A DNA stretch of 41,198 nt from contig JAPZAP010000082.1 of assembly GCA_027460585.1 (NCBI GenBank), forward strand, positions 1 through 41,198, given 5' to 3'. This DNA is from Candidatus Methanoperedens sp. (GTDB lineage Archaea; Halobacteriota; Methanosarcinia; Methanosarcinales; Methanoperedenaceae). Shown in pieces: positions 7,240 to 16,415 of the stretch. A program made the translations under genes and the position numbers. The notes under the pieces are model-generated. The model was not told the origin of the DNA. It did not search any database and saw nothing but the letters and a program-made list of their open reading frames with translations. Each line of letters begins with the position of its first letter. Within the stretch, counting starts at the first letter, position 1.

Positions 7240-7818
7240 ATGGATAAGAAAACAATAATCACCATAATATTACTTATCGTGGGGCTTGGCATTGGACTCG
7301 CTTTTGAAACGGAAACATCAAGTGTAAGGCCAGTATGGGCTCATAATGTCCAATGGCTGGGACAAAAACCGGACAATGTTCAAACTATTGAAGAATTACT
7401 ATGGAATGAAATTGCCCCATATAAGACAGAATATGATATTGTGAATATCAGCTCAACAGGGGATGCCAATGAGATGCGCATATCTGTGACGGCAAAGGCA
7501 GTTGATTCAGAAAACCTCGATATCTACGAATATACATATCAGAATAATGAATTGTTGCTCACAGGCTATCTTCTTGAAGCTGTTCCGCAGATGTTCAGGA
7601 ACGAAGCCATCGGGATAGCACTTAGTGATAAAGACCTGGCAACATCTATTCGAAATTCGGGAGAGCCGACTGTAAAAAGGATATTGCCAAAGACATCGGA
7701 AAAGTTCTATGCCCCAAAAACGCTATTGAGTGTGACATGGAAAGGAATATCAGCACTTGTTGACCCTGATGAACGAAAAGTGGTACAGGTGTGGAGAGAA
7801 GGTGGGACTGGAAAGTAA
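7240..7818 (+). CDS. membrane-anchored hypothetical protein, 192 aa
   Basis: One hydrophobic helix at the N-terminus (about 5-21, ITIILLIVGLGIGLAF) anchors the protein or serves as an uncleaved signal; the remaining roughly 170 residues are soluble, mixed alpha/beta and without a motif I recognise. AGGTAAG stands 5' of the ATG at a usable distance. The gene lies between the secreted beta-sandwich protein and a Yip1-like membrane protein and is probably co-transcribed with the latter (47-bp gap). A role at the outer face of the membrane with the downstream exporter is an inference from context only. Confidence 0.8.
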   Translation: MDKKTIITIILLIVGLGIGLAFETETSSVRPVWAHNVQWLGQKPDNVQTIEELLWNEIAPYKTEYDIVNISSTGDANEMRISVTAKAVDSENLDIYEYTYQNNELLLTGYLLEAVPQMFRNEAIGIALSDKDLATSIRNSGEPTVKRILPKTSEKFYAPKTLLSVTWKGISALVDPDERKVVQVWREGGTGK

Positions 7819-7865
7819 TGCTAAATTGATAATTGACAACAGAGTTCACAAATTTGGAAATCATA

Positions 7866-8519
7866 ATGAGTTTTATTGAACGGATCAAGGGTACCATAAC
7901 GAATCCCAATAATACCATGAAAATCATAGCGCAAGAGCCCATGATCGAAGAGGCTGTGATGATCGTGGGTATATATGCTGCATTAATTTCGATAGCTGCA
8001 TATCTACAATCATATAAAATAACCCTGGTTTTCGAAGGGGTTCCAAATATGCCATCATCAATGCAGTCCATAATGACGATTTCCTCGATCGTTTTCGCAT
8101 TGATCACGCCATTTCTTACCTGGTTTATAATTGCAGGAGTCGTCTATCTTCTGTCCATGGCAATAGGAGGAGAAGGAAGGTTCTATCCCCAGGTAATTAC
8201 CATCACAGGTTACAGTATGCTTCCGATGATCCTTGCTGGTTTTGTAAGCATAGGGGTCTTTTTGATGATGGAGCCGCAGACAGTTAATTTCTCTCCGGCA
8301 AATCCGGGAGCTTTAAATGAAATTTATATCAGCCCCATTTATCTTACTTTTGAATTTGTGGGTATAATCCTGCAGGCATGGTGTACACTGATATTGTTCT
8401 ATGGAATCAGGACCGCCCATAATATTTCTTCTAATGCATCCGCAATAATAGCATCAATTCCAATTGCTTTCAGCCTCATGTCAATGGCATTTGCTCTTCG
8501 GGAATTTAGAATCATATGA
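7866..8519 (+). CDS. Yip1-family membrane protein
   Basis: I start this gene at ATG 7866 (MSFIERIKGTITNPNNTM), which gives 217 residues; an upstream TTG at 7833 is open but has no ribosome-binding site. The N-terminal segment with NP and a short amphipathic stretch, then about five hydrophobic helices with GGEGRFYPQVITITGYSMLP in the centre, is the pattern of prokaryotic Yip1-domain (PF04893-like) proteins. Their role in prokaryotes is poorly defined and they often sit beside ABC exporters, as here. It ends 107 bp before the start of the ABC ATPase. Confidence 0.82.
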   Translation: MSFIERIKGTITNPNNTMKIIAQEPMIEEAVMIVGIYAALISIAAYLQSYKITLVFEGVPNMPSSMQSIMTISSIVFALITPFLTWFIIAGVVYLLSMAIGGEGRFYPQVITITGYSMLPMILAGFVSIGVFLMMEPQTVNFSPANPGALNEIYISPIYLTFEFVGIILQAWCTLILFYGIRTAHNISSNASAIIASIPIAFSLMSMAFALREFRII

Positions 8520-8520
8520 G

Positions 8521-8643
8521 GGTAATATTGGAAATCAACTATTATTAAACACATGGCAGGGACTTGCGGATAATTGCGAAAGGATTATCCGGTTGAAAGA
8601 CGGGAGAATTGAAAAAGGAGATCAAAATGGAAAGATCGGTTGA
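8521..8643 (+). pseudogene. 3' remnant of a second ABC-transporter ATPase gene
   Basis: The open frame after the Yip1 stop has no start codon suited to it, but from about 8551 it reads GLADNCERIIRLKDGRIEKG before stopping at TGA 8641-8643. This closely resembles the C-terminal end of MacB/LolD-type ATPases, where the switch region is followed by ADRIIRLRDGRI. Its last 17 bases overlap the start of the intact ATPase gene in another frame, and its AAAGGAG serves as that gene's ribosome-binding site. I infer that an ATPase gene was deleted except for its tail. Chance coding-like sequence is the alternative. Confidence 0.55.
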
Positions 8644-9508
8644 AGTTTCGCACTTATCAAAATCCTATAACGGTCAAAGCGTTGTCAAAGATATATCCTT
8701 TAATATCTCAAAAGGTGAGGTTTTCGGCCTCATTGGCCCCAACGGCGCCGGAAAAACAACGATAATACGGATGCTTCTTGATATTATCAGGCCCGATTCG
8801 GGGGAGATACGGATATTGAACGATATGCTTTCAGGTGAACTGAAAAATAAGATAGGTTATCTTCCCGAAGAAAGAGGTCTTTATAAAAAACTTACTGTCA
8901 TGGAAACACTCCTGTATCTTGGAGCATTGAAGAACATGAAATCAAAAGACAGGGTGTCAATGTTCCTTGATAAGATGGGAATGCTTCCTCATAAGGATAA
9001 AAAGATATCAGAACTTAGCAAGGGAATGCAGCAAAAGATACAATTGATCGCAGCGCTCATCCACGATCCTGAATTCATAATCCTTGATGAGCCTTATAGC
9101 GGTCTTGATCCTGTCAATATGAAACTTGTAAAGGACTTGATAATTGAGCTCGGCCATGAGGGAAAAACCATCCTGATAAGCACTCACATGATGGACCAGG
9201 TGGAACGGATGTGCGACAGGATATTTATGATCCATAAAGGAAAAGGGGTTTTATATGGCAGTGTAGATGAGATAAGATCCCGCTATGGAAAAAACACTGT
9301 TTTACTTGAGTTTGAAGGCGAGCTGAAAAACATTCCCGGCGTCAGGAAAATAAACAATTCCGGCAATTATGCTGAATTAATACTTGAGCAGGATGCGGAT
9401 CCGGGCGATATCCTGAAAATCCTTGCATCAATGGTGCGGGTCAATAAATTCGAGATATCAATGCCTTCTCTTAATGAAATCTTTATTGAGGTCGTGGAGG
9501 GAACATGA
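8627..9508 (+). CDS. ABC-2 exporter ATP-binding subunit (NatA-like)
   Basis: The 293-residue ATPase has Walker A GPNGAGKTT, a Q-loop near GYLPEERGLY, signature LSKGMQQK, Walker B FIILDEP, D-loop SGLD and the switch histidine in ISTHMMDQ. The C-terminal roughly 80 residues match the extension typical of NatA-type ATPases. I choose ATG 8627 because AAGGAG lies 6 nt upstream; a TTG at 8609 would add six residues without support. It overlaps the permease gene by 4 bp (ATGA), so the two form a unit. The substrate is unknown; NatA relatives are linked to sodium, lipid or peptide export. Confidence 0.96.
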   Translation: MERSVEVSHLSKSYNGQSVVKDISFNISKGEVFGLIGPNGAGKTTIIRMLLDIIRPDSGEIRILNDMLSGELKNKIGYLPEERGLYKKLTVMETLLYLGALKNMKSKDRVSMFLDKMGMLPHKDKKISELSKGMQQKIQLIAALIHDPEFIILDEPYSGLDPVNMKLVKDLIIELGHEGKTILISTHMMDQVERMCDRIFMIHKGKGVLYGSVDEIRSRYGKNTVLLEFEGELKNIPGVRKINNSGNYAELILEQDADPGDILKILASMVRVNKFEISMPSLNEIFIEVVEGT

Positions 9509-10701
9509 GCAAATGGGCAACGATCGCAAAGCATGAATACCTGACCAACATCAAGCGAAAGGAATTCCTTTTCGTGACCTTTGGCATCCCGTTGTTCATG
9601 GCTGCAATAATGGGTATTTCATTTCTTTTTATGGGTGTGGCTTCACATAATGAAGTTTCTAAAATAGGATACATTGACAAAACAGGACTGTTTGAGACTA
9701 CAAATATAACAAATTTTACAAAATATACAGATGAAGGACTGGCAAGGAAAGACCTTATTGCGAATAATCTCACAAACTATTTTGTCATTCCTGAAAATTA
9801 CACCGCTACCGGAAGAATTCTGATTTATTCTTCAAAGAAAAACTTTGCTGATAATATTAATATCGAGGAGAAGATAAAGAACTTTCTTCTTGCCAATCTC
9901 CTGAAAAATGAGCCGCCGGAAATAACCCGGAGGATCAATCAACCTATAATCAGTGAATATTTTACTCTTAATGAAAATGGGTTGAAAAATGAAGATAATG
10001 GAATTACGATCCTTTTAGTACCAATTGTTTTTTCACTGCTTTTTACTCTTTCCATTTTTACTTCTTCGGGTTTCCTCCTCCAGGGTGTTGTCGAAGAAAA
10101 AGAGAACAGGATAATTGAAATCATCCTTTCATCAGTGTCACATAAAGAACTGCTTCAGGGCAAGGTCATTGGTCTTGGAGCCCTCGGACTTACCCAGATA
10201 GCCATCTGGCTGGTAGTCGCAGCGTCATTAATATTAATAAATCCTGCAATTTTGTTAGCGGTCTTGTCGCAGATCCACATTTCTATTCCCCTGCTGCTTT
10301 ACGCAATGATCTATTTCGTACTGGGTTACCTTATCTTTGCCAGCATTATGGCAGGCGTGGGCGCAGTGGCAACGACATCGCGGGAAGGACAGCAGATAGC
10401 CGGGATATTTTCACTCGCCGGGGCTTTCCCGCTAATGTTTGCGCAATTTATAATTTTTTCTCCCAACGAAGTCTTTGCAAAAGCATTGAGTATTTTTCCC
10501 CTGACATCGCCCACAGCGATGATACTGCGCCTTTCCATAACAGATGTGCCCTTATATGAATTGATGATCAGCCTCATTTTACTTGTGGTTTCTGCATACT
10601 TTATTATGGAATTGTCTGTTCGAATCTTCAGGGCAAGCCTGCTTATGTACGGGAAAAAACCAACGATAGAGGAGTTAATAAAATATGTGCGCCAGGGTTA
10701 G
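9505..10701 (+). CDS. ABC-2 exporter permease subunit (NatB-like)
   Basis: This 398-residue permease has one N-terminal helix (about 22-42), a large extracytoplasmic domain (about 45-170) and five or so C-terminal helices, the usual ABC-2/NatB layout. The conserved coupling segment GVVEEKENRIIEIILSS follows the second helix. It begins inside the stop codon of the ATPase gene (ATGA overlap), so the two are translationally coupled. It ends 26 bp before the convergent peptide-importer operon. The transported substrate cannot be told from sequence. Confidence 0.95.
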   Translation: MSKWATIAKHEYLTNIKRKEFLFVTFGIPLFMAAIMGISFLFMGVASHNEVSKIGYIDKTGLFETTNITNFTKYTDEGLARKDLIANNLTNYFVIPENYTATGRILIYSSKKNFADNINIEEKIKNFLLANLLKNEPPEITRRINQPIISEYFTLNENGLKNEDNGITILLVPIVFSLLFTLSIFTSSGFLLQGVVEEKENRIIEIILSSVSHKELLQGKVIGLGALGLTQIAIWLVVAASLILINPAILLAVLSQIHISIPLLLYAMIYFVLGYLIFASIMAGVGAVATTSREGQQIAGIFSLAGAFPLMFAQFIIFSPNEVFAKALSIFPLTSPTAMILRLSITDVPLYELMISLILLVVSAYFIMELSVRIFRASLLMYGKKPTIEELIKYVRQG

Positions 10702-10727
10702 ATCCTGTATATCTTTAACCCTATTTC

Positions 10728-11675
10728 TCAATACAAATGGCACATCACAAAATGCCCTTTCCCGACCTCTTTCATTTCAGGCTCAATTGATACGCACCTG
10801 TCAAGTTTTTTTTCACAACGCGTATGAAACCTGCATCCATCCGGCGGGTTCATCGGGGATGGAACTTCACCCCTTAAGACCTTTCTGTTCCTGCTTCCGG
10901 GAAGTGAGGATAATAATGCAACAGTATAAGGATGCAGTGGATTTTCGAACAGCTCATCCTTGTCTGCAAGTTCTACGATCTTTCCAAGATACATGATAGC
11001 CACCCTGTCAGAGATATATCGTATGACCCACAGGTTATGAGCGATGAACAAATACGAAAGCTTAAGCTGTGTTTTCAGTTCCATTAGCAGGTTCAATATC
11101 TGCGCCTGCACTGAAACATCAAGAGCGCTTACCGGTTCATCTGCCACGATCAATCCCGGATTCACAGCAAGCGCCCGCGCTATGCCGATCCTTTGCTGCT
11201 GCCCTCCGCTTAATTCATGCGGATATCGCGGCATATAATCGAGTGTGAGCCCGACTTTCAAGAGAAGCTCCCCGACCATGCGTGTTCGCTCTTCCCTGGC
11301 GCCAATATCATGAATGATAAGTGCCTCTTCGATCGAATTTCCTACTGTCATCCTGGGGTCAAGACTTGATTTAGGATCCTGGAAAATTATCTGGCAATCT
11401 TTCCTGAACTCTTTTAACTGGTTTTTCCTGGATTTCGTGATATCGCGCCCCCTCCAGAGTATATTCCCGGAATCAGGTTCTTCAAGCTTCAGGATAGTAC
11501 GTCCAAGGGTTGATTTACCGCACCCGGATTCACCCGCAAGACCAAGTGTCTCACCTTCCTGGATAAAAAATGAAACCCCATCCACTGCCTTTACATCGCC
11601 TCTTTTTTTCGAAAGGAAGCCGCGAGTGACAGGATAATATTTCCTGAGGTTCTCTATCTCAATGATCTTAGCCAT
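10728..11675 (-). CDS. dppF: peptide-type ABC importer ATPase (DppF/OppF)
   Basis: The 315-residue ATPase shows Walker A GESGCGKST, signature LSGGQQQRIG, Walker B LIVADEP followed by VSALDVSVQAQ, and the C-terminal DppF region with GCRFHTRC and later cysteines, which in this family can bind an Fe-S cluster. I start at ATG 11675 (MAKIIEIENL), preceded by GGGGGTG; a TTG at 11687 would add four residues. The start overlaps the 3' end of dppD by 8 bp. It is the last gene of the importer operon and powers uptake together with DppD. Confidence 0.96.
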   Translation of the reverse strand: MAKIIEIENLRKYYPVTRGFLSKKRGDVKAVDGVSFFIQEGETLGLAGESGCGKSTLGRTILKLEEPDSGNILWRGRDITKSRKNQLKEFRKDCQIIFQDPKSSLDPRMTVGNSIEEALIIHDIGAREERTRMVGELLLKVGLTLDYMPRYPHELSGGQQQRIGIARALAVNPGLIVADEPVSALDVSVQAQILNLLMELKTQLKLSYLFIAHNLWVIRYISDRVAIMYLGKIVELADKDELFENPLHPYTVALLSSLPGSRNRKVLRGEVPSPMNPPDGCRFHTRCEKKLDRCVSIEPEMKEVGKGHFVMCHLY

Positions 11676-12636
11676 TAACACCCCCAAGAAAACAGCTCAC
11701 ATAATGTTCATCCGTGATCTTTGTCATTGGCGGTCTTTCCATCCTGCAAATATCCAATGCATTGACACATCTTGGATGAAAAATACAACCAGCCGGAGGG
11801 TTTATCAAACCGGGTATAGTTCCTGGGATCGGAATAATAATTCCTTTTTCCGAAGGCAGGCAGCCCATCAGTCCTTTTGTATATGGATGCACCGGATTCC
11901 CTAAGACGTCCCTGCTTCCTCCTTTTTCCATTATCCTTCCTGCATACATAACAACAATGCTATCTGCTATTTCGGATACCACGCCAAGGTCATGCGTAAT
12001 ATAAATAATTGACATTTCAAATCTGGCGCGAAGCTCAAGGAACAGGTCAAGTATCTGCGCCTGGACTGTCAGGTCAAGGGCAGTCGCAGGCTCATCGGCT
12101 ATTAAAACACGGGGATGGCATGCCAGCGCCATAGCAATAACCACTCTTTGCTTCATCCCGCCTGAGAACTGGTGTGGATAATCATGGTATCGCTCTTTTG
12201 CCAACGGGATGCCTACCAGTTCCAGAAGCTGCGTGGCTTGTGATGACGCATCTTCTTTGTTGCAGCTTTTATGCGCACTTATTGCTTCGCTTACCTGGTC
12301 GCCTATCGTGAAAATGGGATTTAGGGCAGAATGCGGGTCCTGGAAAACCATGGCAATTTTATTCCCGCGCACGTCCTGCATTTTGTGGGGCGACAGTTCA
12401 AGAAGGTTATCCTCATCCAGGATTATTTTCCCCTCTATTATTTTCCCGGGGCTTTCGACAAGGCGCAAAATAGATAATGCAGTAACGGTTTTCCCTGAGC
12501 CGGATTCACCCACGATGCACAAGATCTCACCTTTTCGAATGTCAAATGAAATATTATCAACTGCCCTGACTATCCCTTTTTTTGTGAAAAAATAAGTCTT
12601 TAGATTCTCGATCGAAAGGATAATTTCAGAAGTCAT
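11668..12636 (-). CDS. dppD: peptide-type ABC importer ATPase (DppD/OppD)
   Basis: The 322-residue protein carries Walker A GESGSGKT, signature FSGGMKQRV, Walker B VLIADEP then ATALDLTVQAQ, and the C-terminal GCIFHPRC with two further cysteines typical of DppD, where a [4Fe-4S] cluster has been described. It is the partner of the DppF ATPase whose start it overlaps. It is separated from dppC by 148 bp that hold an inverted intergenic repeat, whereas the other junctions in the operon are overlapping or only a few bases apart. Confidence 0.96.
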   Translation of the reverse strand: MTSEIILSIENLKTYFFTKKGIVRAVDNISFDIRKGEILCIVGESGSGKTVTALSILRLVESPGKIIEGKIILDEDNLLELSPHKMQDVRGNKIAMVFQDPHSALNPIFTIGDQVSEAISAHKSCNKEDASSQATQLLELVGIPLAKERYHDYPHQFSGGMKQRVVIAMALACHPRVLIADEPATALDLTVQAQILDLFLELRARFEMSIIYITHDLGVVSEIADSIVVMYAGRIMEKGGSRDVLGNPVHPYTKGLMGCLPSEKGIIIPIPGTIPGLINPPAGCIFHPRCVNALDICRMERPPMTKITDEHYVSCFLGGVNG

Positions 12637-12693
12637 CTATCTTCACTCCCCTTCATATTCAAGAACATTATTTATTTTACAGATATGCTGAAC

Positions 12694-12764
12694 GCTTTGC
12701 GATCTTTGCGTCCTTTGCGGTGCACGTTTTCTTTTCACCGCAAAGAGCGCAAAGGACACAAAGA
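12694..12764. repeat. CTTTGCG-type inverted intergenic repeat
   Basis: Two 29-nt arms (12694-12722 and 12736-12764) match in inverted orientation at about 23 of 29 positions, with a perfect 10-bp tip (CTTTGCGGTG against CACCGCAAAG) around a 13-nt loop. Each arm is itself built from repeats of CTTTGCG. From memory, CTTTGCG/CGCAAAG repeats are common between genes in many bacteria and archaea. It lies inside the dpp operon between dppC and dppD and may be an insertion that now forms a hairpin in the message. Confidence 0.8.
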
Positions 12765-12784
12765 TAGTTTGAATGGATTGATTT

Positions 12785-13693
12785 TTAATTATAATCACCT
12801 TTTGGATCAAAAGCATCCCTGAGCCCTTCGCCAAGAAAATTAAATGAAATAACCGTAAAGAATAACATGATCCCCGGTTCGACCGCTATCCACCAGGCTG
12901 CCTGGAGGTCATTTTGTCCTGCGTTGAGTATATTTCCCCAGCTGGCAACCTGCGGGTCCCCAAGACCTATGAAGCTCAAAGCCGCTTCAGCAAGGATCGC
13001 GCCAGGGATTGAAAGTGTCGCAAGTACAATAATTGAACTTATCGTGTTGGGAAGGAGGTGATAAAAAATAATTCGAAGATCGCTTGCGCCAAGGGCTTTT
13101 GATGCTATCACGAAATCCCTTGTACGAAGAGACAGCGTTTCGCTCCTCACAAGCCGCGCCGTTCCCGTCCAGCCGGTAAGACCTATGGAAAGAATTATTA
13201 GCGCCAGGCTTGATCCGAACATGTAAACAATGAGTATCAGGAGAAGAAGGAACGGGAAAGTAATCATAATATCCGTGAACCTCATCAGGATACTATCTGC
13301 GATCCCTCCGAAATAGGCAGACGAAACGCCTATTATCGCACCGATGACGATTGCAAGACCCGTGGCGAGCAAACCCACAAGCAGGGAAACCCTGGCGCCT
13401 GAGATGAGCTGTGAGAGCAAGTCCCGTCCCATGCCGTCAGTGCCAAGAGGATGCTTCCATGTTCCATGCATATTTGTCATGACCAAACCTCCAACTTTCG
13501 CGCTGTATTCTGATTGTTCTGAGGAAAATCCAATCGGTGGCAGGTTCTTCTCGCTAAAATTGACCTGCGTTGGACTTACCGTAAAAAACGGACCTATCAG
13601 GGCAGTCAAAACCAGGAATATGATAAATGCCAGTCCGATTATTGCGGTTTTGTTGCCTTTTAGACGTTCCAGGTAGTATGCAGCCAGTTTCAT
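12785..13693 (-). CDS. dppC: peptide-type ABC importer permease (DppC/OppC)
   Basis: The 302-residue permease has the N-terminal OppC segment (GNKTAIIGLAFIIFLVL), the HPLGTDGMGRDLLSQLISGAR motif region after the first periplasmic stretch, and an inner-membrane component domain with the EAA-type loop GASDLRIIFYHLLPN that contacts the ATPases. About six membrane helices are evident. Only 3 bp separate it from dppB upstream, so they are co-translated. Downstream lies the intergenic repeat and then dppD. Confidence 0.95.
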   Translation of the reverse strand: MKLAAYYLERLKGNKTAIIGLAFIIFLVLTALIGPFFTVSPTQVNFSEKNLPPIGFSSEQSEYSAKVGGLVMTNMHGTWKHPLGTDGMGRDLLSQLISGARVSLLVGLLATGLAIVIGAIIGVSSAYFGGIADSILMRFTDIMITFPFLLLLILIVYMFGSSLALIILSIGLTGWTGTARLVRSETLSLRTRDFVIASKALGASDLRIIFYHLLPNTISSIIVLATLSIPGAILAEAALSFIGLGDPQVASWGNILNAGQNDLQAAWWIAVEPGIMLFFTVISFNFLGEGLRDAFDPKGDYN

Positions 13694-13696
13694 GTA

Positions 13697-14659
13697 TTAT
13701 TCGTACCTTATCCTGGGATCTAAATATGTATATGCGATATCTGCGACCAGATTGAAGAACAGGGTCACAAACGCCCCTATTAATGTAACCGCCATCACAA
13801 CTGAATAATCATCGGAAAAAACCGCCTTCAGGGACATCCAGCCAAGACCCGGTATCCCAAAAATAAACTCGGTTATATATGCGCCTCCAAAGATGATGCC
13901 GCTCATATCAAGCATGATTATCGTAACGACAGGCAAAAGCGCATTTCGAAAAACGTGTTTTCTCAGAACTACGCTTTCAGGTAGACCTTTTGCCCTTGCT
14001 GTTCTTACAAAATCCTTGTTCATATTTTCAAGCATTGAACTTCTTACAAACCTGCCATATCCTGCCACCATGCCTGTTGCAAGAGTAATAACCGGCAATA
14101 TCAACGCATAAAGGTTGGAAAGTGAGAACATGGGAAGACCTGTATCATAATAAGTCTTGAACCAGCCCAGTTTTACCGAGAAAATAAGGATCAGCATCAT
14201 GCCAAGCCAGAAATTCGGGATCGATATGCCGGCAAATGAAAAAAATGTGGCTATGTGGTCTGCTTTTGTGTTTTTTCTTGCGGCTGTAAATATGCCCAGT
14301 GATATCCCAAGGATTATCGCAAGAATCGAACTTAAGAAAATAAGCTGGAAAGAATATGCCCAATGTATTTTGATAAGGTCAGAAACGGGCATGGACGTAC
14401 TGAATGACCATCCCCAGTCACCGTGCAGCAGGGAATTGATGTAATTGAAATACTGCTCATAAAGAGGGCGGTCAACGCCGTAACGTGATTCGATGGCGGC
14501 AGTGACCTGGCTTACATTATGGCCTGCTCCAAGGGTTGCCAGGTATTTATCAGCGGGAGAATGCGGACCAATCCTCATCAGGAAAAAGCTGGCTGTCATG
14601 ACGCCCCATGCGATAATCAGGGCATGAAGGAGCCTTTTTGCAAGGTAGGATCTATCCAA
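13697..14659 (-). CDS. dppB: peptide-type ABC importer permease (DppB/OppB)
   Basis: The 320-residue permease has the typical DppB start (SYLAKRLLHALIIAWGVM), the conserved GVDRPLYEQYFNYI segment, the GLGWMSLKAV region and the EAA-type loop AKGLPESVVLRKHVFRNALLP. Six transmembrane helices are expected. The start overlaps the substrate-binding protein gene by 8 bp, and the stop is 3 bp before dppC. It forms the membrane pore with DppC. Confidence 0.95.
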   Translation of the reverse strand: MDRSYLAKRLLHALIIAWGVMTASFFLMRIGPHSPADKYLATLGAGHNVSQVTAAIESRYGVDRPLYEQYFNYINSLLHGDWGWSFSTSMPVSDLIKIHWAYSFQLIFLSSILAIILGISLGIFTAARKNTKADHIATFFSFAGISIPNFWLGMMLILIFSVKLGWFKTYYDTGLPMFSLSNLYALILPVITLATGMVAGYGRFVRSSMLENMNKDFVRTARAKGLPESVVLRKHVFRNALLPVVTIIMLDMSGIIFGGAYITEFIFGIPGLGWMSLKAVFSDDYSVVMAVTLIGAFVTLFFNLVADIAYTYLDPRIRYE

Positions 14660-16415
14660 AATACCATTCCTGGTAATTATAGTTCATGCTAATGCCGGGG
14701 TCTATCCCCCGGATATTTGATTTAAAGGCAATATTCGCTGTGGGATATGCCAGGAAATCAAGCGGCTGATCTTCCGATATGATCTTTGAAAGCTGTGCAT
14801 ATATCTTTTTCCTGGCAGTTACATCGAGCGCCTCTTTTGAGTGCACTTTTTTAAATAAAGCGTCAACTTCAGGATTTGAGTATCCCGATGTATTTAATCC
14901 GCCATCTGTGACGAAGAATATCTCGGTTCCGGATGGCTGCAACACATCAGTACTTTGCCCTGCATACATGAGATCCCATGGTTCTTCGCTCACAGCGCGC
15001 GGGCCATTGTTGTTCCTTGCCGGCTGGTCACTTCCAGGGACTTTGTTCATGTAATATTTCCTAAGCATTGTTTCCCATGGAACGAATTTTATATCGACTT
15101 CGATACCTATGTCGCCAAGTTCCTTCTGGATTAGATATGCCATCGATTCATGGACTTTGCTCCCTGTGATCGTGAAAAATTTAAGTTTTATTTTATCGCC
15201 TTTTTTATCAATGACCTGGATGGCTCCATTTTTTTCGATACCATATCCCGCCTCTTTCATCAGTTCTTTTGCCCTGGTCTTGTCATAGAGGGCCCCAACC
15301 CCGATCTTTGAGAGTCCTTCTTCGCTGTACCACGGGGAGACATTTGGAATGAAACTGAATGCGGGCTCACCGAATCCAAGTAATATATCCTGAATTATCT
15401 TTTCTTTGCTGATAGACATTGATATTGCCTGTCTTACTTTTCGGTCTTTTAAGCCCTCCCAGCCATTATCTCTCATGTTATACTGGAGCACGCGGTAGCC
15501 CGTTGTGGGTACTGTGAAAACCTTGATTGATGGGATCGCCTTGAATTTCATGACCTGTTCGGGGTCAATTCCCGTGTTTGTGATATCTCCTGCTTCCATT
15601 GCAGCATGGCGTGCAGTTGATGTACCGAATATCTTTACCTCATAATTTTCAAAATATGGCTCCCCATTTTCTTTTCCAAGATAATAATCAGGATTTCGCT
15701 CCATCACTATCTTGTCATTTCGTATCCATTCCTTATACCGGTAGGGACCAAGATTTCCAGTGTAGGAGAGGTTATTCAGTTCCGGAGCCTGTGTGAATGC
15801 TTTGACATCGCCTTCATATTTTGATACGATGTGTTTCGGGTAGATCATAAGATCAGTGACTGTGTACAGGAACTCAGGGTCAACAGTCTTCCTCTTGATC
15901 GTGAAAGTGGTTTCGTTCTCAACGACAGGCTCGACAAAAACGCTCTTCCCATCAACCTCCTCAGTCCAGTCTCCCGCGTATGTATATGCCATCCAGTCTG
16001 CAAACATAAGGTTTTTCATCGTATAAACGAAATCATCGGATGTGACAGGCTTTCCGTCGCTCCATTCAAGGTCGTCGCGGATGGTGACGGTATATGATAA
16101 TCCATCATCGGATGTTTTGATATCATTTTTCAACCAACGATTAACGATATTGAACTTGTTGTCATAGGCAATCAAACCGTCAAAAGCAAGTGAAATATAT
16201 CCCAATGACGTGGCATCTGCCGCAAGTATCCAGTTCAGTGTCTCGGCATCAGCGCCCGATGCGCCTTCGATGAATGTGCCGCCCAATTTGCCGGCAGTCA
16301 AATCTTTTGTCTTGTTCCCGGAATCCCTTTCAAGACATCCTGAAAGTCCGATACCCGCGGAAAGGATCGCTGCCTTGCCGCACATGCTCATGAATCTGCG
16401 CCTGCTGAGTCTCAT
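14652..16415 (-). CDS. Tat-exported lipoprotein, family 5 solute-binding protein
   Basis: This 587-residue extracytoplasmic binding protein belongs to SBP family 5 (DppA/OppA/NikA). The N-terminus combines a twin-arginine motif (SRRRFM, residues 4-9) with a hydrophobic stretch and a lipobox LSGC whose Cys27 would be lipidated, so it is predicted to be Tat-exported and membrane-anchored. The family signature region follows (about 115-160, YTVTIRDDLEWSDGKPVTSD). It is the first gene of the importer operon and overlaps dppB. The substrate could be peptides, nickel chelates or sugars; sequence alone does not tell. Confidence 0.96.
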   Translation of the reverse strand: MRLSRRRFMSMCGKAAILSAGIGLSGCLERDSGNKTKDLTAGKLGGTFIEGASGADAETLNWILAADATSLGYISLAFDGLIAYDNKFNIVNRWLKNDIKTSDDGLSYTVTIRDDLEWSDGKPVTSDDFVYTMKNLMFADWMAYTYAGDWTEEVDGKSVFVEPVVENETTFTIKRKTVDPEFLYTVTDLMIYPKHIVSKYEGDVKAFTQAPELNNLSYTGNLGPYRYKEWIRNDKIVMERNPDYYLGKENGEPYFENYEVKIFGTSTARHAAMEAGDITNTGIDPEQVMKFKAIPSIKVFTVPTTGYRVLQYNMRDNGWEGLKDRKVRQAISMSISKEKIIQDILLGFGEPAFSFIPNVSPWYSEEGLSKIGVGALYDKTRAKELMKEAGYGIEKNGAIQVIDKKGDKIKLKFFTITGSKVHESMAYLIQKELGDIGIEVDIKFVPWETMLRKYYMNKVPGSDQPARNNNGPRAVSEEPWDLMYAGQSTDVLQPSGTEIFFVTDGGLNTSGYSNPEVDALFKKVHSKEALDVTARKKIYAQLSKIISEDQPLDFLAYPTANIAFKSNIRGIDPGISMNYNYQEWYFG

